Part shown: in pieces, positions 25,433 to 34,636 of the stretch
Position numbering within the stretch: the stretch's first letter is position 1
How the letters are laid out: every line of letters begins with the position of its first letter
Source: JAQIBY01 sp051747965
GTDB taxonomy: Bacteria; Bacteroidota; Bacteroidia; Bacteroidales; ML635J-15
Reading direction: 5' to 3'
NCBI GenBank assembly: GCA_051747965.1
Contig: JBNJGS010000017.1
Coordinates: 1 to 44,678, forward strand
DNA length: 44,678 nt
Made by a program: the position numbers and the translations under genes
Notes under the pieces: model-generated
What the model was told of the DNA's origin: nothing
What the model saw: the letters and a program-made list of their open reading frames with translations, nothing else
The model's database searches: none

Positions 25433-27154
25433 TTATTCAGGTAATGTTGGCGATCCGACCCTGGTCATTGCGCAACGGAAGCCGAGATCAGCTCTGGCTT
25501 TCTTTTCATCCAGGTACCGTCTTGCTCCGGGTGTCATCCAGTATGCACGATCTTTCCAGGAGCCTCCTTTAAACACGCGTGAGCGGTTGGTAACCAAAGA
25601 GCTCATGCCGGTACCTTTGTTTTGTTTGGGATTCAGTGGATCGTAATCTCCTTCTCCCCATTCAGTGCCGGCCCAGTCACCATCTTCGTACATTTCTCCG
25701 GTGGTTTCCATTTGTCTTACAGAGTCCTCTGAATAATCAACCATTTCTGAATAGCGTTCGTCTTTGTTCCACCAGTCCTGACTGGCTGACGGGATAAGTG
25801 AATTCAGATCTCCGTCAAGGTAGTTTCTGTTATCGGCCCTGGTGTAGTTGTCCCTGCTATAGCAGTGTTCTTCGTCCACTGGTTTTTCAAGAATCTTACC
25901 GGTAACGTCAAAATAATCTTCAGCTTCCGGGGTAAGCTCTACCATGCCATCATTGGGGTCACGTGTAATTTCTTTTTCTGTATATACATTACCGCGGAAG
26001 GGGCGGAATTCTTCCATATCACTGTAAGTCATATCGCGATATACATCCATAACCCATTCGTTAACATTTCCTGCCATACAATAAAGGCCAAAGTCATTGG
26101 GCCAGTAACTTCTGACCGGTGCTGTGATATCTGCTTTGTCATTCAGAGCTCCTGCAACACCCATATGGTCACCGCGACCTCTGACAATGTTGCCCATAAT
26201 CTTTCCACGGTCTTCACCACGTTCATCGTTACGTATGTAGTGGCCGTTCCACGGATACAGACGACGTTCATAAATTCTTTCTTTATAGTGATTGCCAATA
26301 TAGGCCAGGGCAGCATATTCCCATTCTGCTTCTGTCGGCAGGCGGTAGCGGGGTAAGAATATACCATCTTCTACCTGTACCCAACGTCTGTCATCTGCAA
26401 AAGCTCCCTGAGCTCTGCCGCCGCCGCCGCCACCACCACGACGTCCTTCTTTCATTGTGGAAGGGTCTTTGTAAAGCTTTTCAACTTTGCCGTCCGGCCC
26501 TCTTCCTGTTTCATCAATATGAAGATCAAGATTGTCGGCATAAGTAAGGTATGCATCAACATTGAAATGTTTTGACTGATCCTGAGGAGCCGCATAAGGA
26601 TCAAGAATTCCTTCCCTGATGAGGATAAACTCATTGACTCTGTCTGTTCTCCATGATGAATAGTCGCGGGCTTGTCTCCAGTTGACACCTACCACCGGAT
26701 ATTGTTCGTATGCCGGATGGCGCAGATACAGGTCAACCATTGGCTCGTTATAAGCCAGGCGTTCACGCCATACCAAAGTATCGGGCAAAGCCTGACGATA
26801 AATGTATCTGAAATCGGTTGCATATACATGTCTCAGCCAGTAGAGGTATTCCCGGTAATCCAGATTACTGATTTCCGTTTCATCCATATAAAAGGATGAA
26901 ACACTTACCCTGCGCGGGGTATTGTTCCACTCGAACATGACATCCTGTTCGGTGCGTCCCATGGAAAATGTTCCACCTTCAATAAACACAAGGCCGGGGC
27001 CTGTCTCTTGTTCATATCCGGGGTTATTCTGAAAACCACCAAATCGGGGATCGTTGTAATACCACCCTGTGGTGTTTGATGCATCTTTCTGGCAGGAAGT
27101 CAGTACCAGGGCACCAAAAATCAACAGTAATGAGAGACGGATAATATGTTTCAT
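25433..27154 (-). CDS. gldJ: T9SS/gliding lipoprotein GldJ (formylglycine-generating-enzyme-like)
   Basis: A 573-residue lipoprotein: lipobox L-T-S-C (Cys21), then 'TGWYYNDPRFGGFQ' and 'EQETGPGLVFIEGGTFSMGR', the characteristic GldJ opening. The FGE-sulfatase (SUMF1-like) fold follows: 'FYMDETEISNLDYREYLYWL', 'PVVGVNWRQARDYSSWRTDRVNE' in pieces, 'RLPTEAEWEYAA', 'GNVNEWVMDVY', and 'VFKGGSWKDRAYW ... GFRCA'. GldJ and its paralog GldK belong to the T9SS periplasmic ring/gliding apparatus. An Arg-Gly tract with seven consecutive Gly sits near residue 240 and is probably a flexible loop. The gene is 35 nt downstream of porP/sprF. Confidence 0.92.
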   Translation of the reverse strand: MKHIIRLSLLLIFGALVLTSCQKDASNTTGWYYNDPRFGGFQNNPGYEQETGPGLVFIEGGTFSMGRTEQDVMFEWNNTPRRVSVSSFYMDETEISNLDYREYLYWLRHVYATDFRYIYRQALPDTLVWRERLAYNEPMVDLYLRHPAYEQYPVVGVNWRQARDYSSWRTDRVNEFILIREGILDPYAAPQDQSKHFNVDAYLTYADNLDLHIDETGRGPDGKVEKLYKDPSTMKEGRRGGGGGGGRAQGAFADDRRWVQVEDGIFLPRYRLPTEAEWEYAALAYIGNHYKERIYERRLYPWNGHYIRNDERGEDRGKIMGNIVRGRGDHMGVAGALNDKADITAPVRSYWPNDFGLYCMAGNVNEWVMDVYRDMTYSDMEEFRPFRGNVYTEKEITRDPNDGMVELTPEAEDYFDVTGKILEKPVDEEHCYSRDNYTRADNRNYLDGDLNSLIPSASQDWWNKDERYSEMVDYSEDSVRQMETTGEMYEDGDWAGTEWGEGDYDPLNPKQNKGTGMSSLVTNRSRVFKGGSWKDRAYWMTPGARRYLDEKKARADLGFRCAMTRVGSPTLPE

Positions 27155-27189
27155 GATGCTTTAATTTATTTACACTACAATATTATTAA

Positions 27190-28176
27190 CTAAAATGAAG
27201 GACAACTTATTGTTCTGAACTTTGATCTTGGCGGACGACAATTGAATGTAAAGCCAAATGTCACTTCGTGAGCACCAAGAGTGGAGTTCCTGAGTTTGGA
27301 TACTGTGAGATCATAACTGTATCCGAATTTTATGTTGTCCTGACGGAAACCTATTAACATGATGAATGAGTCGTAATGGAAATTGAAATTCTGTCGGAGC
27401 CAGAATCCGGCAACAACAGATTTGCGATTAAGATATACACCCCAGTTGAACTGCTGGAAATCACCCTGTTGGTGGAACAAGAGCTGTGGGGCGATGGATA
27501 ATTCTCCCCGCCGGTAATTTCTTGCATTGATGGGGATATCAGTTCCAAAGTGAACAGTATATTTGCGTGGAAGCACTGCATCACTCCCTCTGAGAAATGA
27601 TTCTGAGGGTTCAGTAATATGGTGTGCAGCAAAGCCAAAAAACGTCCTGTCACTGAATCCGATTAAGCCGGCAGAAAAATCAAAATAATTTTTCGTGTCA
27701 TCTACAATGCCTGGATCTTCATTGGTGGCATAGATAGGACCATACAACGGATGTATCATATCCGGAAAAATGAAATCCCATTGAATGCTTTTCATAACAT
27801 AGCCGGCCTGGAATCCACCACTGATGGCAAAACGCCTGGTTACCGGCAGTGTATAGGAGTACATCCCGGCAAGTGTAGTGGCCGTAATGGTGCCATCGCC
27901 CTGAACATCATTCATAAGCAATAAGCCCGCCCCGCCTTGTATGGCATTGACATGCTGATCATAAGACAGACTGTAAGTGACATAAGTCTGACCAAGTGCT
28001 GGCCATTGATTACGATAACTTAAATTCACTCGCGGGCACTGATCTGAACCTGCAAAGGCCGGATTAAGGTAAAGCGGATTTGCATAAAACTGCGAGAAAT
28101 GTGCGTCTTGTGCATTCACTTTGCCATAAAGGCCGATCATACAGATCGTTAAGATGAATAGAATACGTTTAACCAT
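27190..28176 (-). CDS. PorP/SprF-family T9SS outer-membrane protein
   Basis: A 328-residue beta-barrel with a signal peptide ending 'GKVNAQ'. It begins 'DAHFSQFYANPLYLNPAFAG', the hallmark of the PorP/SprF family, followed by 'NLSYRNQWPAL' and 'YDQHV'. It contains 'GGFQAGYVMKSIQWDFIFPD' in two strands and a final 'KFGYSYDLTVSKL' plus 'HEVTFGFTFNC'. PorP/SprF proteins attach T9SS cargo or adhesins at the outer membrane. The ATG at 28176 is chosen because the longer frame from 28245 puts 23 extra residues before the signal peptide. It is divergent from porU and upstream of gldJ in one unit. Confidence 0.93.
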   Translation of the reverse strand: MVKRILFILTICMIGLYGKVNAQDAHFSQFYANPLYLNPAFAGSDQCPRVNLSYRNQWPALGQTYVTYSLSYDQHVNAIQGGAGLLLMNDVQGDGTITATTLAGMYSYTLPVTRRFAISGGFQAGYVMKSIQWDFIFPDMIHPLYGPIYATNEDPGIVDDTKNYFDFSAGLIGFSDRTFFGFAAHHITEPSESFLRGSDAVLPRKYTVHFGTDIPINARNYRRGELSIAPQLLFHQQGDFQQFNWGVYLNRKSVVAGFWLRQNFNFHYDSFIMLIGFRQDNIKFGYSYDLTVSKLRNSTLGAHEVTFGFTFNCRPPRSKFRTISCPSF

Positions 28177-28265
28177 GTTGTTGCTATTGTTCCACAATGT
28201 GCAATTATACAAATAAATTAATTCAAAATAAAATCTTATCAACAATAATACAACATTTTTAGCGT

Positions 28266-28299
28266 TTTGAAAAATAAATGCTCAATAATTCTAATTTTG
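28266..28299 (+). promoter_or_regulatory. promoter of porU-porV
   Basis: TTTG (28266-28269) and TAATTTTG (28292-28299) separated by 22 nt. The predicted transcript start is about 50 nt before the porU ATG. Confidence 0.5.
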
Positions 28300-28353
28300 C
28301 ATCTGATTTTTTAATAGCCCTAAAAACATTTTTACGGCCAAAAAAACAAAACA

Positions 28354-31300
28354 ATGAGAAAAACAACCTTGCTTGTCTTAATAATGTTGCTCGCTTATTT
28401 TAGCCTGAATGCACAAAGTTATAAGTTTTCTTATAATTTCAAATGGTCGGGTATTGAAAAAATTCAGATTGACTCGGCAAGATTTGTTGAACGCATGGCT
28501 TTTGAAGGTGCTGTATATGATGAAAATATTCTGCCGGTACTCTCAGAGCGCCTCGAAGGCAGGGATCAGGAGGTTATTGACTTCGAATGGGAAACAAGGG
28601 AAACAGCTCCTTTAACCAATGAAGAAATTGCCTTGATCAAGGATAAAAATATTGAACTCGATGAGAATTTTGATGTCAGATTTGTTAGCAGTACAAGCAG
28701 AAAAATGACATATAACTTTATTAATCTCCTGCCTCTTCGTTTGAATCCTCAGTCAGGCAAGCCTGAAAAATTACTTTCCTTCACCATTAATATTACTACA
28801 GAAAATATTGAAAAACAAAAATTCTCTCGAAGTTATGCTGATAACTCAGCCCTGAATGAAGGCGAATGGTATAAAATCAGGGTTGCGGAATCCGGGATGT
28901 ATGAGTTGTCCTACAGCATGATTCAATCAATGGGTTTCGAGAATCCCGGAAATATCGGTGTATTTGGATATGGGGGAATGGTACCGAAAAGAAATGCAGA
29001 TACACGCTATGATGACCTTCCGGAAAGACCGGTGTATCTGCAGGATAACAATAATAACAATAGTTTTGATGCGGGAGATGCCCTGATTGTCTATCTGGAA
29101 GGTCCGAATGAACACAAGTACGAGGGTGATGGTGCGTATAAACATGTCATGCATAATTATTCCGATCATGCTTACTATTTCCTCTCCGATCAGGGCGAAT
29201 CCCTGAGGTATGAAAACATTACATCGGATTTGACAGCCAATCAGTTTACCGATGCCTTTGACTATAATATTTCCCTTGAAAAGGACAGTATCAATTTGAT
29301 TGGTAGCGGCAGGGATTTTTACTGGAGACACTTTGATTATTATCTTTCATACACATTCAATATGAGTTTGCCCAATGTCATCAGCAATGAACCGGCTGAT
29401 TTTTATACCCGGCTTGCTGCAAGGTCTCAGGCAGAATCCCAATTCAAAATAAAACTCAATGGCGCAACGCATTATTCTTCTGTCCTGCCGGAAATATCAG
29501 GAACTTATTCGGCAGCATATGCATATTCTACCGATACACACCTGAGCATACCTTCACCACAGGAGTCAAATACCATTCAGATAGAATATTTGCAACCCCA
29601 GAATACCTCAGAAGGATGGCTGAATTATCTCACCATCAATGCAAGGGCGAGCCTGCAAATGGACGGAAATTTCCTGCGCTTCCGGGACAGCCGTACTATG
29701 GGCAGTGGAAATGTCACCCAATATACCGTATCAGGAGTAAACAGTTCTTGTATTGTGCTGGATGTTACCGATCCTGTCAATGCATTTGCCATAGAACCGG
29801 ATGTGATATCCGGCGGACAGATTAAGTTTACTGCAGGCAGCGACCAGCTCAGAGAATATGTTGTTTTTGATCCCAATGCATCCTTTTCATCTCCCCAGAC
29901 AAGTGGTAGTGATAAACTCGGTTTTGTGAGCAACCAAAACCTGCATGCTTTTGGAAATGTGGATTATGTGATTGTGACAAATTCCTTGTTCTCCGCTTAT
30001 GCCGAGCAATTGGCTGCTTTTCATCAGTCATTAAACGGGCTGAGCACCATCGTGGTAGATCAGGAACTGATTTTTAATGAATTCTCTTCCGGAACTCCTG
30101 ATGTGGCTGCAACCAGGGATTTTATGAAAATGTTGTATGACAAAGCGGACTCCGAGGAAGAAATGCCCAAATATCTTCTGCTTTTCGGTGACGGGAGCTA
30201 TGACAACAAGACAACAGGTAGTCCCAACTCAAATTATATCCTCACATATCAGTCTACCAATTCGCTGCGACCAACAAATTCCTTTGTCAGCGATGATTTT
30301 TACGGCTTGCTTGATGATGATGAAGGATCTGTTGCAGGACCGGAAGGCCTTGATGTGGGGATAGGCCGACTGCCGGTAAGGTCCCATGCTGAAGCTGAAG
30401 TGGTGCTGGATAAAATATTTTCCTACGTCAACCCGGATAGTTTCGGTGCCTGGCGGAATTTGGTTGCTTTTATTGCGGATGATGCTGAAGATTCCATGAC
30501 ACATGAACTGGATGCCAATGAAACTGCAGATTCTGTGATCGCTCATTATCCGGTTTTCAATATAGATAAAATATTTCTGGATGCTTATGAACAGGTTTCT
30601 ACCGTTCAGGGTGACAGGTATCCTGAGGTAAATCAGGAAATTGATGAGCGCGTTGAAAAGGGTGCACTCATAGTAAATTATACAGGACACGGCAACGCCA
30701 AAACCCTGGCTCATGAAAATGTGGTGACACTTAGTCAGATCAATTCATGGGCAAATGCTGATAGATTGCCGGTTTTTGTTACCGCAACCTGCGAATTCAG
30801 CCGCTTTGATGATTATGAATTTACATCTGCCGGAGAACAGATACTCCTGAGCGAGCTTGGTGGTGCTGTAGCATTGCTTACAACTACAAGACTTGTGTAT
30901 TCCGGAGACAATGACAGACTGAATAAAGAATTCTACAGACAGATATTTAAGAGAGATGATAACAACCAGCTTGCACACCTGGGAGAAGTTATCATGCATA
31001 CAAAGAATAATGCCAGCCAGTACAACAACAAACGAAACTTTAGTTTGCTTGGCGATCCGGCTTTGCAATTGGCTGTACCGGAACATGTTGTGCAGACTGA
31101 TTCGGTGAAAGGACAGGACTTGTCCGTAAATGTCGATACCATCGGAGCAGCAAGTCATGTCACAGTCTACGGACACCTGGAAGACAGGAGTGGAAATGTT
31201 CTTAATGATTTCAACGGACTGGTTTATCCCAAAGTATATGATAAAATGATGGAATACTCTACTCTGGGTAATGATCAGCATGCGCCAATGGATTTTAAGG

Positions 31301-32160
31301 AACAGACAAATATTCTGTATTCCGGTAAGGCCAGTGTGGAAAATGGGTATTTTTCATTTGAATTTATTGTGCCGGTTGATATTGCTTATTATTATGATCA
31401 CGGTAAAATTTCCTATTATGCTGCCTCCGAAACCAATGATGCACATGGTTTCTATGAAGATATTGTTATTGGTGGTAGTGCTGATACGGATATCTCTGAT
31501 GCCTTCGGACCTGATATCGAACTATACATGAACAATACCGATTTTGTTGATGGGGGGATTACAGATGAAAATCCTGATATGCTTGCATTCATAAGTGATG
31601 AATCAGGAATCAATACTGTTGGCAATGGAATTGGACATGATATTGTTGCCGTGCTCGATGATAATACCTCCGATGCGATTATCCTGAATGATTATTATGA
31701 GGCTGATGTGGACTCATATCAATCTGGCTCTGTCACTTATCCGTTTAGCAACTTATCTACTGGTATGCATACCTTATCACTCAAAGTCTGGGATGTCTTT
31801 AACAATAGTGCACAACAGGAAATCTCTTTTATGGTCGCCAATTCCACAGAACTTGTGATAGAGCAGATCGGAAATTTCCCCAATCCCTTTTCTGAACAAA
31901 CTTGTTTTACCTTTACACATAACCATGCCAATGAAGAGCTGGATGTTGAAATTAAAATTTATGACATGCAGGGAGCCCTGGTGAAAATCATTAACGAAAT
32001 GGTTTATACTACTGGTTTTACAATCTCTCCAATCTGCTGGCAGGGTACACGGGATGGAGGAGGAAAAGTGGAACCAGGTATCTATGTTTACCATGTTCGC
32101 ATCAGTAGCCCAAACGGAGATGTGGTAAATAAATTTGAAAAATTGGTGTTTGTGAAATAA
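28354..32160 (+). CDS. porU: type IX secretion system sortase PorU (C25 peptidase family)
   Basis: A 1268-residue protein with a signal peptide ending 'SLNAQ'. The N-terminal half matches the PorU prodomain-like region ('NEGEWYKIRVAESGMYELSY', 'GNIGVFGYGGMVP'). The gingipain-like C25 domain (residues about 540-910) opens with 'VDYVIVTNSLF' and 'PKYLLLFGDGSYDN'. The catalytic His is in N-Y-T-G-H-G-N (His779) and the Cys in V-T-A-T-C-E-F (Cys813). The C-terminal part includes a FlgD-like Ig fold ('NFPNPFSEQTCFTF ... GIYVYHVRI ... KLVFVK'). PorU cuts the sorting domain of T9SS cargo and attaches A-LPS. PorV, its partner, follows 52 nt later. Confidence 0.96.
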   Translation: MRKTTLLVLIMLLAYFSLNAQSYKFSYNFKWSGIEKIQIDSARFVERMAFEGAVYDENILPVLSERLEGRDQEVIDFEWETRETAPLTNEEIALIKDKNIELDENFDVRFVSSTSRKMTYNFINLLPLRLNPQSGKPEKLLSFTINITTENIEKQKFSRSYADNSALNEGEWYKIRVAESGMYELSYSMIQSMGFENPGNIGVFGYGGMVPKRNADTRYDDLPERPVYLQDNNNNNSFDAGDALIVYLEGPNEHKYEGDGAYKHVMHNYSDHAYYFLSDQGESLRYENITSDLTANQFTDAFDYNISLEKDSINLIGSGRDFYWRHFDYYLSYTFNMSLPNVISNEPADFYTRLAARSQAESQFKIKLNGATHYSSVLPEISGTYSAAYAYSTDTHLSIPSPQESNTIQIEYLQPQNTSEGWLNYLTINARASLQMDGNFLRFRDSRTMGSGNVTQYTVSGVNSSCIVLDVTDPVNAFAIEPDVISGGQIKFTAGSDQLREYVVFDPNASFSSPQTSGSDKLGFVSNQNLHAFGNVDYVIVTNSLFSAYAEQLAAFHQSLNGLSTIVVDQELIFNEFSSGTPDVAATRDFMKMLYDKADSEEEMPKYLLLFGDGSYDNKTTGSPNSNYILTYQSTNSLRPTNSFVSDDFYGLLDDDEGSVAGPEGLDVGIGRLPVRSHAEAEVVLDKIFSYVNPDSFGAWRNLVAFIADDAEDSMTHELDANETADSVIAHYPVFNIDKIFLDAYEQVSTVQGDRYPEVNQEIDERVEKGALIVNYTGHGNAKTLAHENVVTLSQINSWANADRLPVFVTATCEFSRFDDYEFTSAGEQILLSELGGAVALLTTTRLVYSGDNDRLNKEFYRQIFKRDDNNQLAHLGEVIMHTKNNASQYNNKRNFSLLGDPALQLAVPEHVVQTDSVKGQDLSVNVDTIGAASHVTVYGHLEDRSGNVLNDFNGLVYPKVYDKMMEYSTLGNDQHAPMDFKEQTNILYSGKASVENGYFSFEFIVPVDIAYYYDHGKISYYAASETNDAHGFYEDIVIGGSADTDISDAFGPDIELYMNNTDFVDGGITDENPDMLAFISDESGINTVGNGIGHDIVAVLDDNTSDAIILNDYYEADVDSYQSGSVTYPFSNLSTGMHTLSLKVWDVFNNSAQQEISFMVANSTELVIEQIGNFPNPFSEQTCFTFTHNHANEELDVEIKIYDMQGALVKIINEMVYTTGFTISPICWQGTRDGGGKVEPGIYVYHVRISSPNGDVVNKFEKLVFVK

Positions 32161-32161
32161 T

Positions 32162-32195
32162 TTTGTTGTATATTCGTTTATTGCTTGTATTTTTG
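32162..32195 (+). promoter_or_regulatory. possible internal promoter of porV
   Basis: TTTG (32162-32165) and TATTTTTG (32188-32195) separated by 22 nt in the gap between porU and porV. It may let porV be expressed above porU levels. Confidence 0.35.
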
Positions 32196-32212
32196 AATAA
32201 AAATTAAGACTC

Positions 32213-33457
32213 ATGAGATACAGACTTATTGCATTTTTGGTTCTGGCTGGTTTTAGCCTGAGCGCTTTCGGACAGTTTGAAGATGACCCCATTGGAAGAG
32301 ATCTTTCGAATAATGTTATTACTACAGCTGTTCCCTTTCTGATGATTGCACCGGATACACGCGCCGGAGCTATGGGCGATGCCGGAGTGGCAACCAGTAC
32401 AGATGCCAATTCGCAACACTGGAACCCTGCAAAATATGCTTTTGCCGAAAGTGATATGGGCATCAGCCTTTCTTACACCCCCTGGCTTAGAAATATTATT
32501 GATGATATGAACCTGGCTTACCTTGCAGGATATTACAAACTTGATGACCAAAACATGCTGTCAGCATCTTTGCTGTATTTTGATATGGGATCCATCACTT
32601 TCCGGGACGTGAACAATACCCTGTTACGGAATTTTCAACCAACTGAATTTGCGCTGGATGTAGGATACAGCCGGCTGCTTGGTGAAAACTTTTCCGGTGC
32701 AGTGGCGCTTCGTTATATCCGCTCCGACCTCACAGGAGGTATGGAAGTTGCCGGGACCCTGACAACACCAGGACAATCCGTAGCTGCTGATGTTGCCTTC
32801 TTCTACACAAACGATGAAATGGATTTGAGTGGTATGAACGGTACCCTTAACTGGGGCTTGAATATCAGTAATATCGGTGCCAAAATGTCTTACAGTGATA
32901 ATGCAGAACAGGACTTTATCCCGACAAATTTCAGAACCGGTGTGTATTATGCGCTGGAAATTGATGAATACAACAAAATCGGACTCACAGCAGACCTCAA
33001 TAAACTGCTTGTGCCCACACCGCCTGTGTATTATTCCCCTGGTGAGGTTACTCCTGCCGGTGATACTGTTAGCCAGCCAAATTCAGTGATTGAAGCCGGA
33101 AGTGATCCTGATATTTCCATTGCAGGTGCATTGTTTTCATCATGGGCGGATGCCCCGGGTGAAGCAAACGGATACAATTCTGTCTTTGCTGAAGAATTTG
33201 CTGAAATATCATGGAGCTTCGGTGCTGAATACTGGTATGCTGAAAAATTTGCTCTCCGTGCAGGATATTTTACAGAGCATCAGTATAAAGGTGCCAGAAA
33301 ATATGCTACCCTGGGTGCCGGCCTGAAACTCAACGTCTTTGGTCTTGATTTTGCTTACCTGATCCCAACCAGTGGATTCGGTACCTCACCATTGGCCAAT
33401 ACATTGCGCTTTACCCTGACTTTTGATCTGGGTACAGCTGCTGATAACGAAAGTTAA
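32213..33457 (+). CDS. porV: T9SS outer-membrane shuttle protein PorV (LptO)
   Basis: A 414-residue FadL-like barrel with a signal peptide ending 'SAFGQ'. It has the PorV signature 'AVPFLMIAPDTRAGAMGDAG' followed by 'VATSTDANSQHWNPAKYAFA', then 'LSYTPWL' and 'NLAYLAGYYKLD'. The end 'GLDFAYLIPTSGF' and 'ANTLRFTLTFDL' matches the family. PorV carries folded cargo from the SprA translocon to PorU and stays bound in the attachment complex. Length is normal. ispF starts 3 nt after its stop codon. Confidence 0.96.
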   Translation: MRYRLIAFLVLAGFSLSAFGQFEDDPIGRDLSNNVITTAVPFLMIAPDTRAGAMGDAGVATSTDANSQHWNPAKYAFAESDMGISLSYTPWLRNIIDDMNLAYLAGYYKLDDQNMLSASLLYFDMGSITFRDVNNTLLRNFQPTEFALDVGYSRLLGENFSGAVALRYIRSDLTGGMEVAGTLTTPGQSVAADVAFFYTNDEMDLSGMNGTLNWGLNISNIGAKMSYSDNAEQDFIPTNFRTGVYYALEIDEYNKIGLTADLNKLLVPTPPVYYSPGEVTPAGDTVSQPNSVIEAGSDPDISIAGALFSSWADAPGEANGYNSVFAEEFAEISWSFGAEYWYAEKFALRAGYFTEHQYKGARKYATLGAGLKLNVFGLDFAYLIPTSGFGTSPLANTLRFTLTFDLGTAADNES

Positions 33458-33460
33458 ACA

Positions 33461-33928
33461 GTGCGCATTGGATTCGGATATGATGTACATGCTTTTACTC
33501 CGGGAAAATTTATTGTCCTGGGGGGCGTGAAAATACCATACAAAAAGTCTTTCAAAGCACATTCCGACGGGGATGTGCTTTTGCATGCAATATGTGATGC
33601 CATTCTGGGTGCTGCTGCCCTTGGAGATATCGGAAAACGATTCCCCGACACCGATGAACAGTATGCCGGTATCTCTTCCGTCAGCCTCCTGAATGAAACG
33701 GTTTATCTTTTGGAAAATGAGGGATTTGCCCTGCAAAATGTGGATGCAACCATTGCCATGCAACAACCAAAACTACAGGATTTTATCCCGCAAATGCGAA
33801 AAATTATTGCAGAAGCCTGTCATCTCAGCATCGGTGCTGTTTCTGTGAAAGCTACCACAACCGAAAAACTTGGATTTGTAGGAGAAGAAAAAGGGGCAGA
33901 GGCCTACGCTGTGGTACTTGTCATGTAG
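33461..33928 (+). CDS. ispF: 2-C-methyl-D-erythritol 2,4-cyclodiphosphate synthase
   Basis: A 155-residue enzyme of the MEP isoprenoid pathway that forms the cyclic diphosphate from CDP-ME 2-phosphate. The zinc ligands are visible: Asp8 and His10 in G-Y-D-V-H, and His42 in H-S-D-G-D-V-L-L-H. Also 'LGAAALGDIGKRFPDTD' and the C-terminal 'KATTTEKLGFVGEEKGAEAYA'. It uses a GTG start 3 nt after porV, so it is probably in the porU-porV transcript; placing a housekeeping gene there is a neighbourhood feature and not a functional link. Confidence 0.96.
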   Translation: MRIGFGYDVHAFTPGKFIVLGGVKIPYKKSFKAHSDGDVLLHAICDAILGAAALGDIGKRFPDTDEQYAGISSVSLLNETVYLLENEGFALQNVDATIAMQQPKLQDFIPQMRKIIAEACHLSIGAVSVKATTTEKLGFVGEEKGAEAYAVVLVM

Positions 33929-33944
33929 TTATTTCCCTGTAGGT

Positions 33945-33975
33945 TTTGTCAGTCAGTTTATTATTGATAGCTTTG
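33945..33975 (+). promoter_or_regulatory. promoter of the FKBP isomerase gene
   Basis: TTTG (33945-33948), 19 nt spacer, TAGCTTTG (33968-33975): consensus elements at consensus spacing. The leader it predicts contains a small hairpin GGGAAC/GTTCCC (33993-34010) 16 nt before the ATG, which may affect translation. Confidence 0.6.
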
Positions 33976-34026
33976 TATCAGATTTTATAACCGGGAACTA
34001 TTTTGTTCCCAAAAATTTATTACGAT

Positions 34027-34500
34027 ATGGATATTGACATTAAAGGAAAAGATTTTGTAAAAATTCACTATACCGGCTCACTTAGCGACGGGTCTGTATT
34101 TGACAGCTCTGAAGGCAGAGACCCACTGGGTTTTATCATGGGCGTTGGCATGCTCATCCCGGGGCTCGAAAAGTCTATCGCTGAAAAAGAAACCGGAGAG
34201 AAAGAAAAAGTGGTTATCGCTCCTGCAGAAGCTTACGGAGAAATTGACGAAAAAGCCATTCAGGATGTGCCTAAAGGACAGTTTCCTGAAGACCTTGAAC
34301 TTAAAGAAGGTCTGCAGCTTCAGGCTCAAACTCAGCAAGGTCCAATCCCTGTTGTGGTTAAGGAAATCAAACCTGAAACTGTTGTGGTTGATTTTAACCA
34401 TCCCCTGGCTGGACAGGAGCTTACTTTCGATTACGAAGTAGTTGAAAAACGCCCTGCTACCGAGGAAGATCTGAATCAGCTGCTCAACGCACAGAAATAA
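34027..34500 (+). CDS. FKBP-type peptidyl-prolyl isomerase, SlyD-like
   Basis: A 157-residue SlyD-type protein: 'KDFVKIHYTGSLSDGSVFDSS' and 'GVGMLIPGLEKSIA' are FKBP strands. They are followed by an IF-domain insertion ('EKVVIAPAEAYGEIDEKAIQDVP ... GPIPVVVKEIKPETVVVDFNHPLAGQ', in pieces) and a return strand 'LTFDYEVVEKRPAT'. It catalyses proline isomerization and acts as a chaperone. Unlike SlyD of E. coli it has no His-rich metal-binding tail. The ATG at 34027 is chosen over a TTG at 34003, which lies inside the leader hairpin. Confidence 0.94.
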   Translation: MDIDIKGKDFVKIHYTGSLSDGSVFDSSEGRDPLGFIMGVGMLIPGLEKSIAEKETGEKEKVVIAPAEAYGEIDEKAIQDVPKGQFPEDLELKEGLQLQAQTQQGPIPVVVKEIKPETVVVDFNHPLAGQELTFDYEVVEKRPATEEDLNQLLNAQK

Positions 34501-34523
34501 GCGAATACCACATAAAGGATTTG

Positions 34524-34553
34524 AAAAGCCCCGGTTGAATGCCGGGGTTTTTT
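34524..34553 (+). terminator. intrinsic terminator of the FKBP gene
   Basis: CCCCGG (34529-34534) pairs with CCGGGG (34542-34547), followed by six T residues. Confidence 0.88.
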
Positions 34554-34615
34554 GATTGATGGTGCTGGCTTAATTGCAACAAGTTTAGCTGTGGTTCTGA
34601 TACGGATAAATTTTT

Positions 34616-34623
34616 TATTTTTG
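34616..34623 (+). promoter_or_regulatory. putative -7 element of the lipoprotein gene
   Basis: TATTTTTG, a perfect TAnnTTTG match 13 nt before the ATG at 34637. Confidence 0.4.
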
Positions 34624-34636
34624 TAAAAACAGAAGT

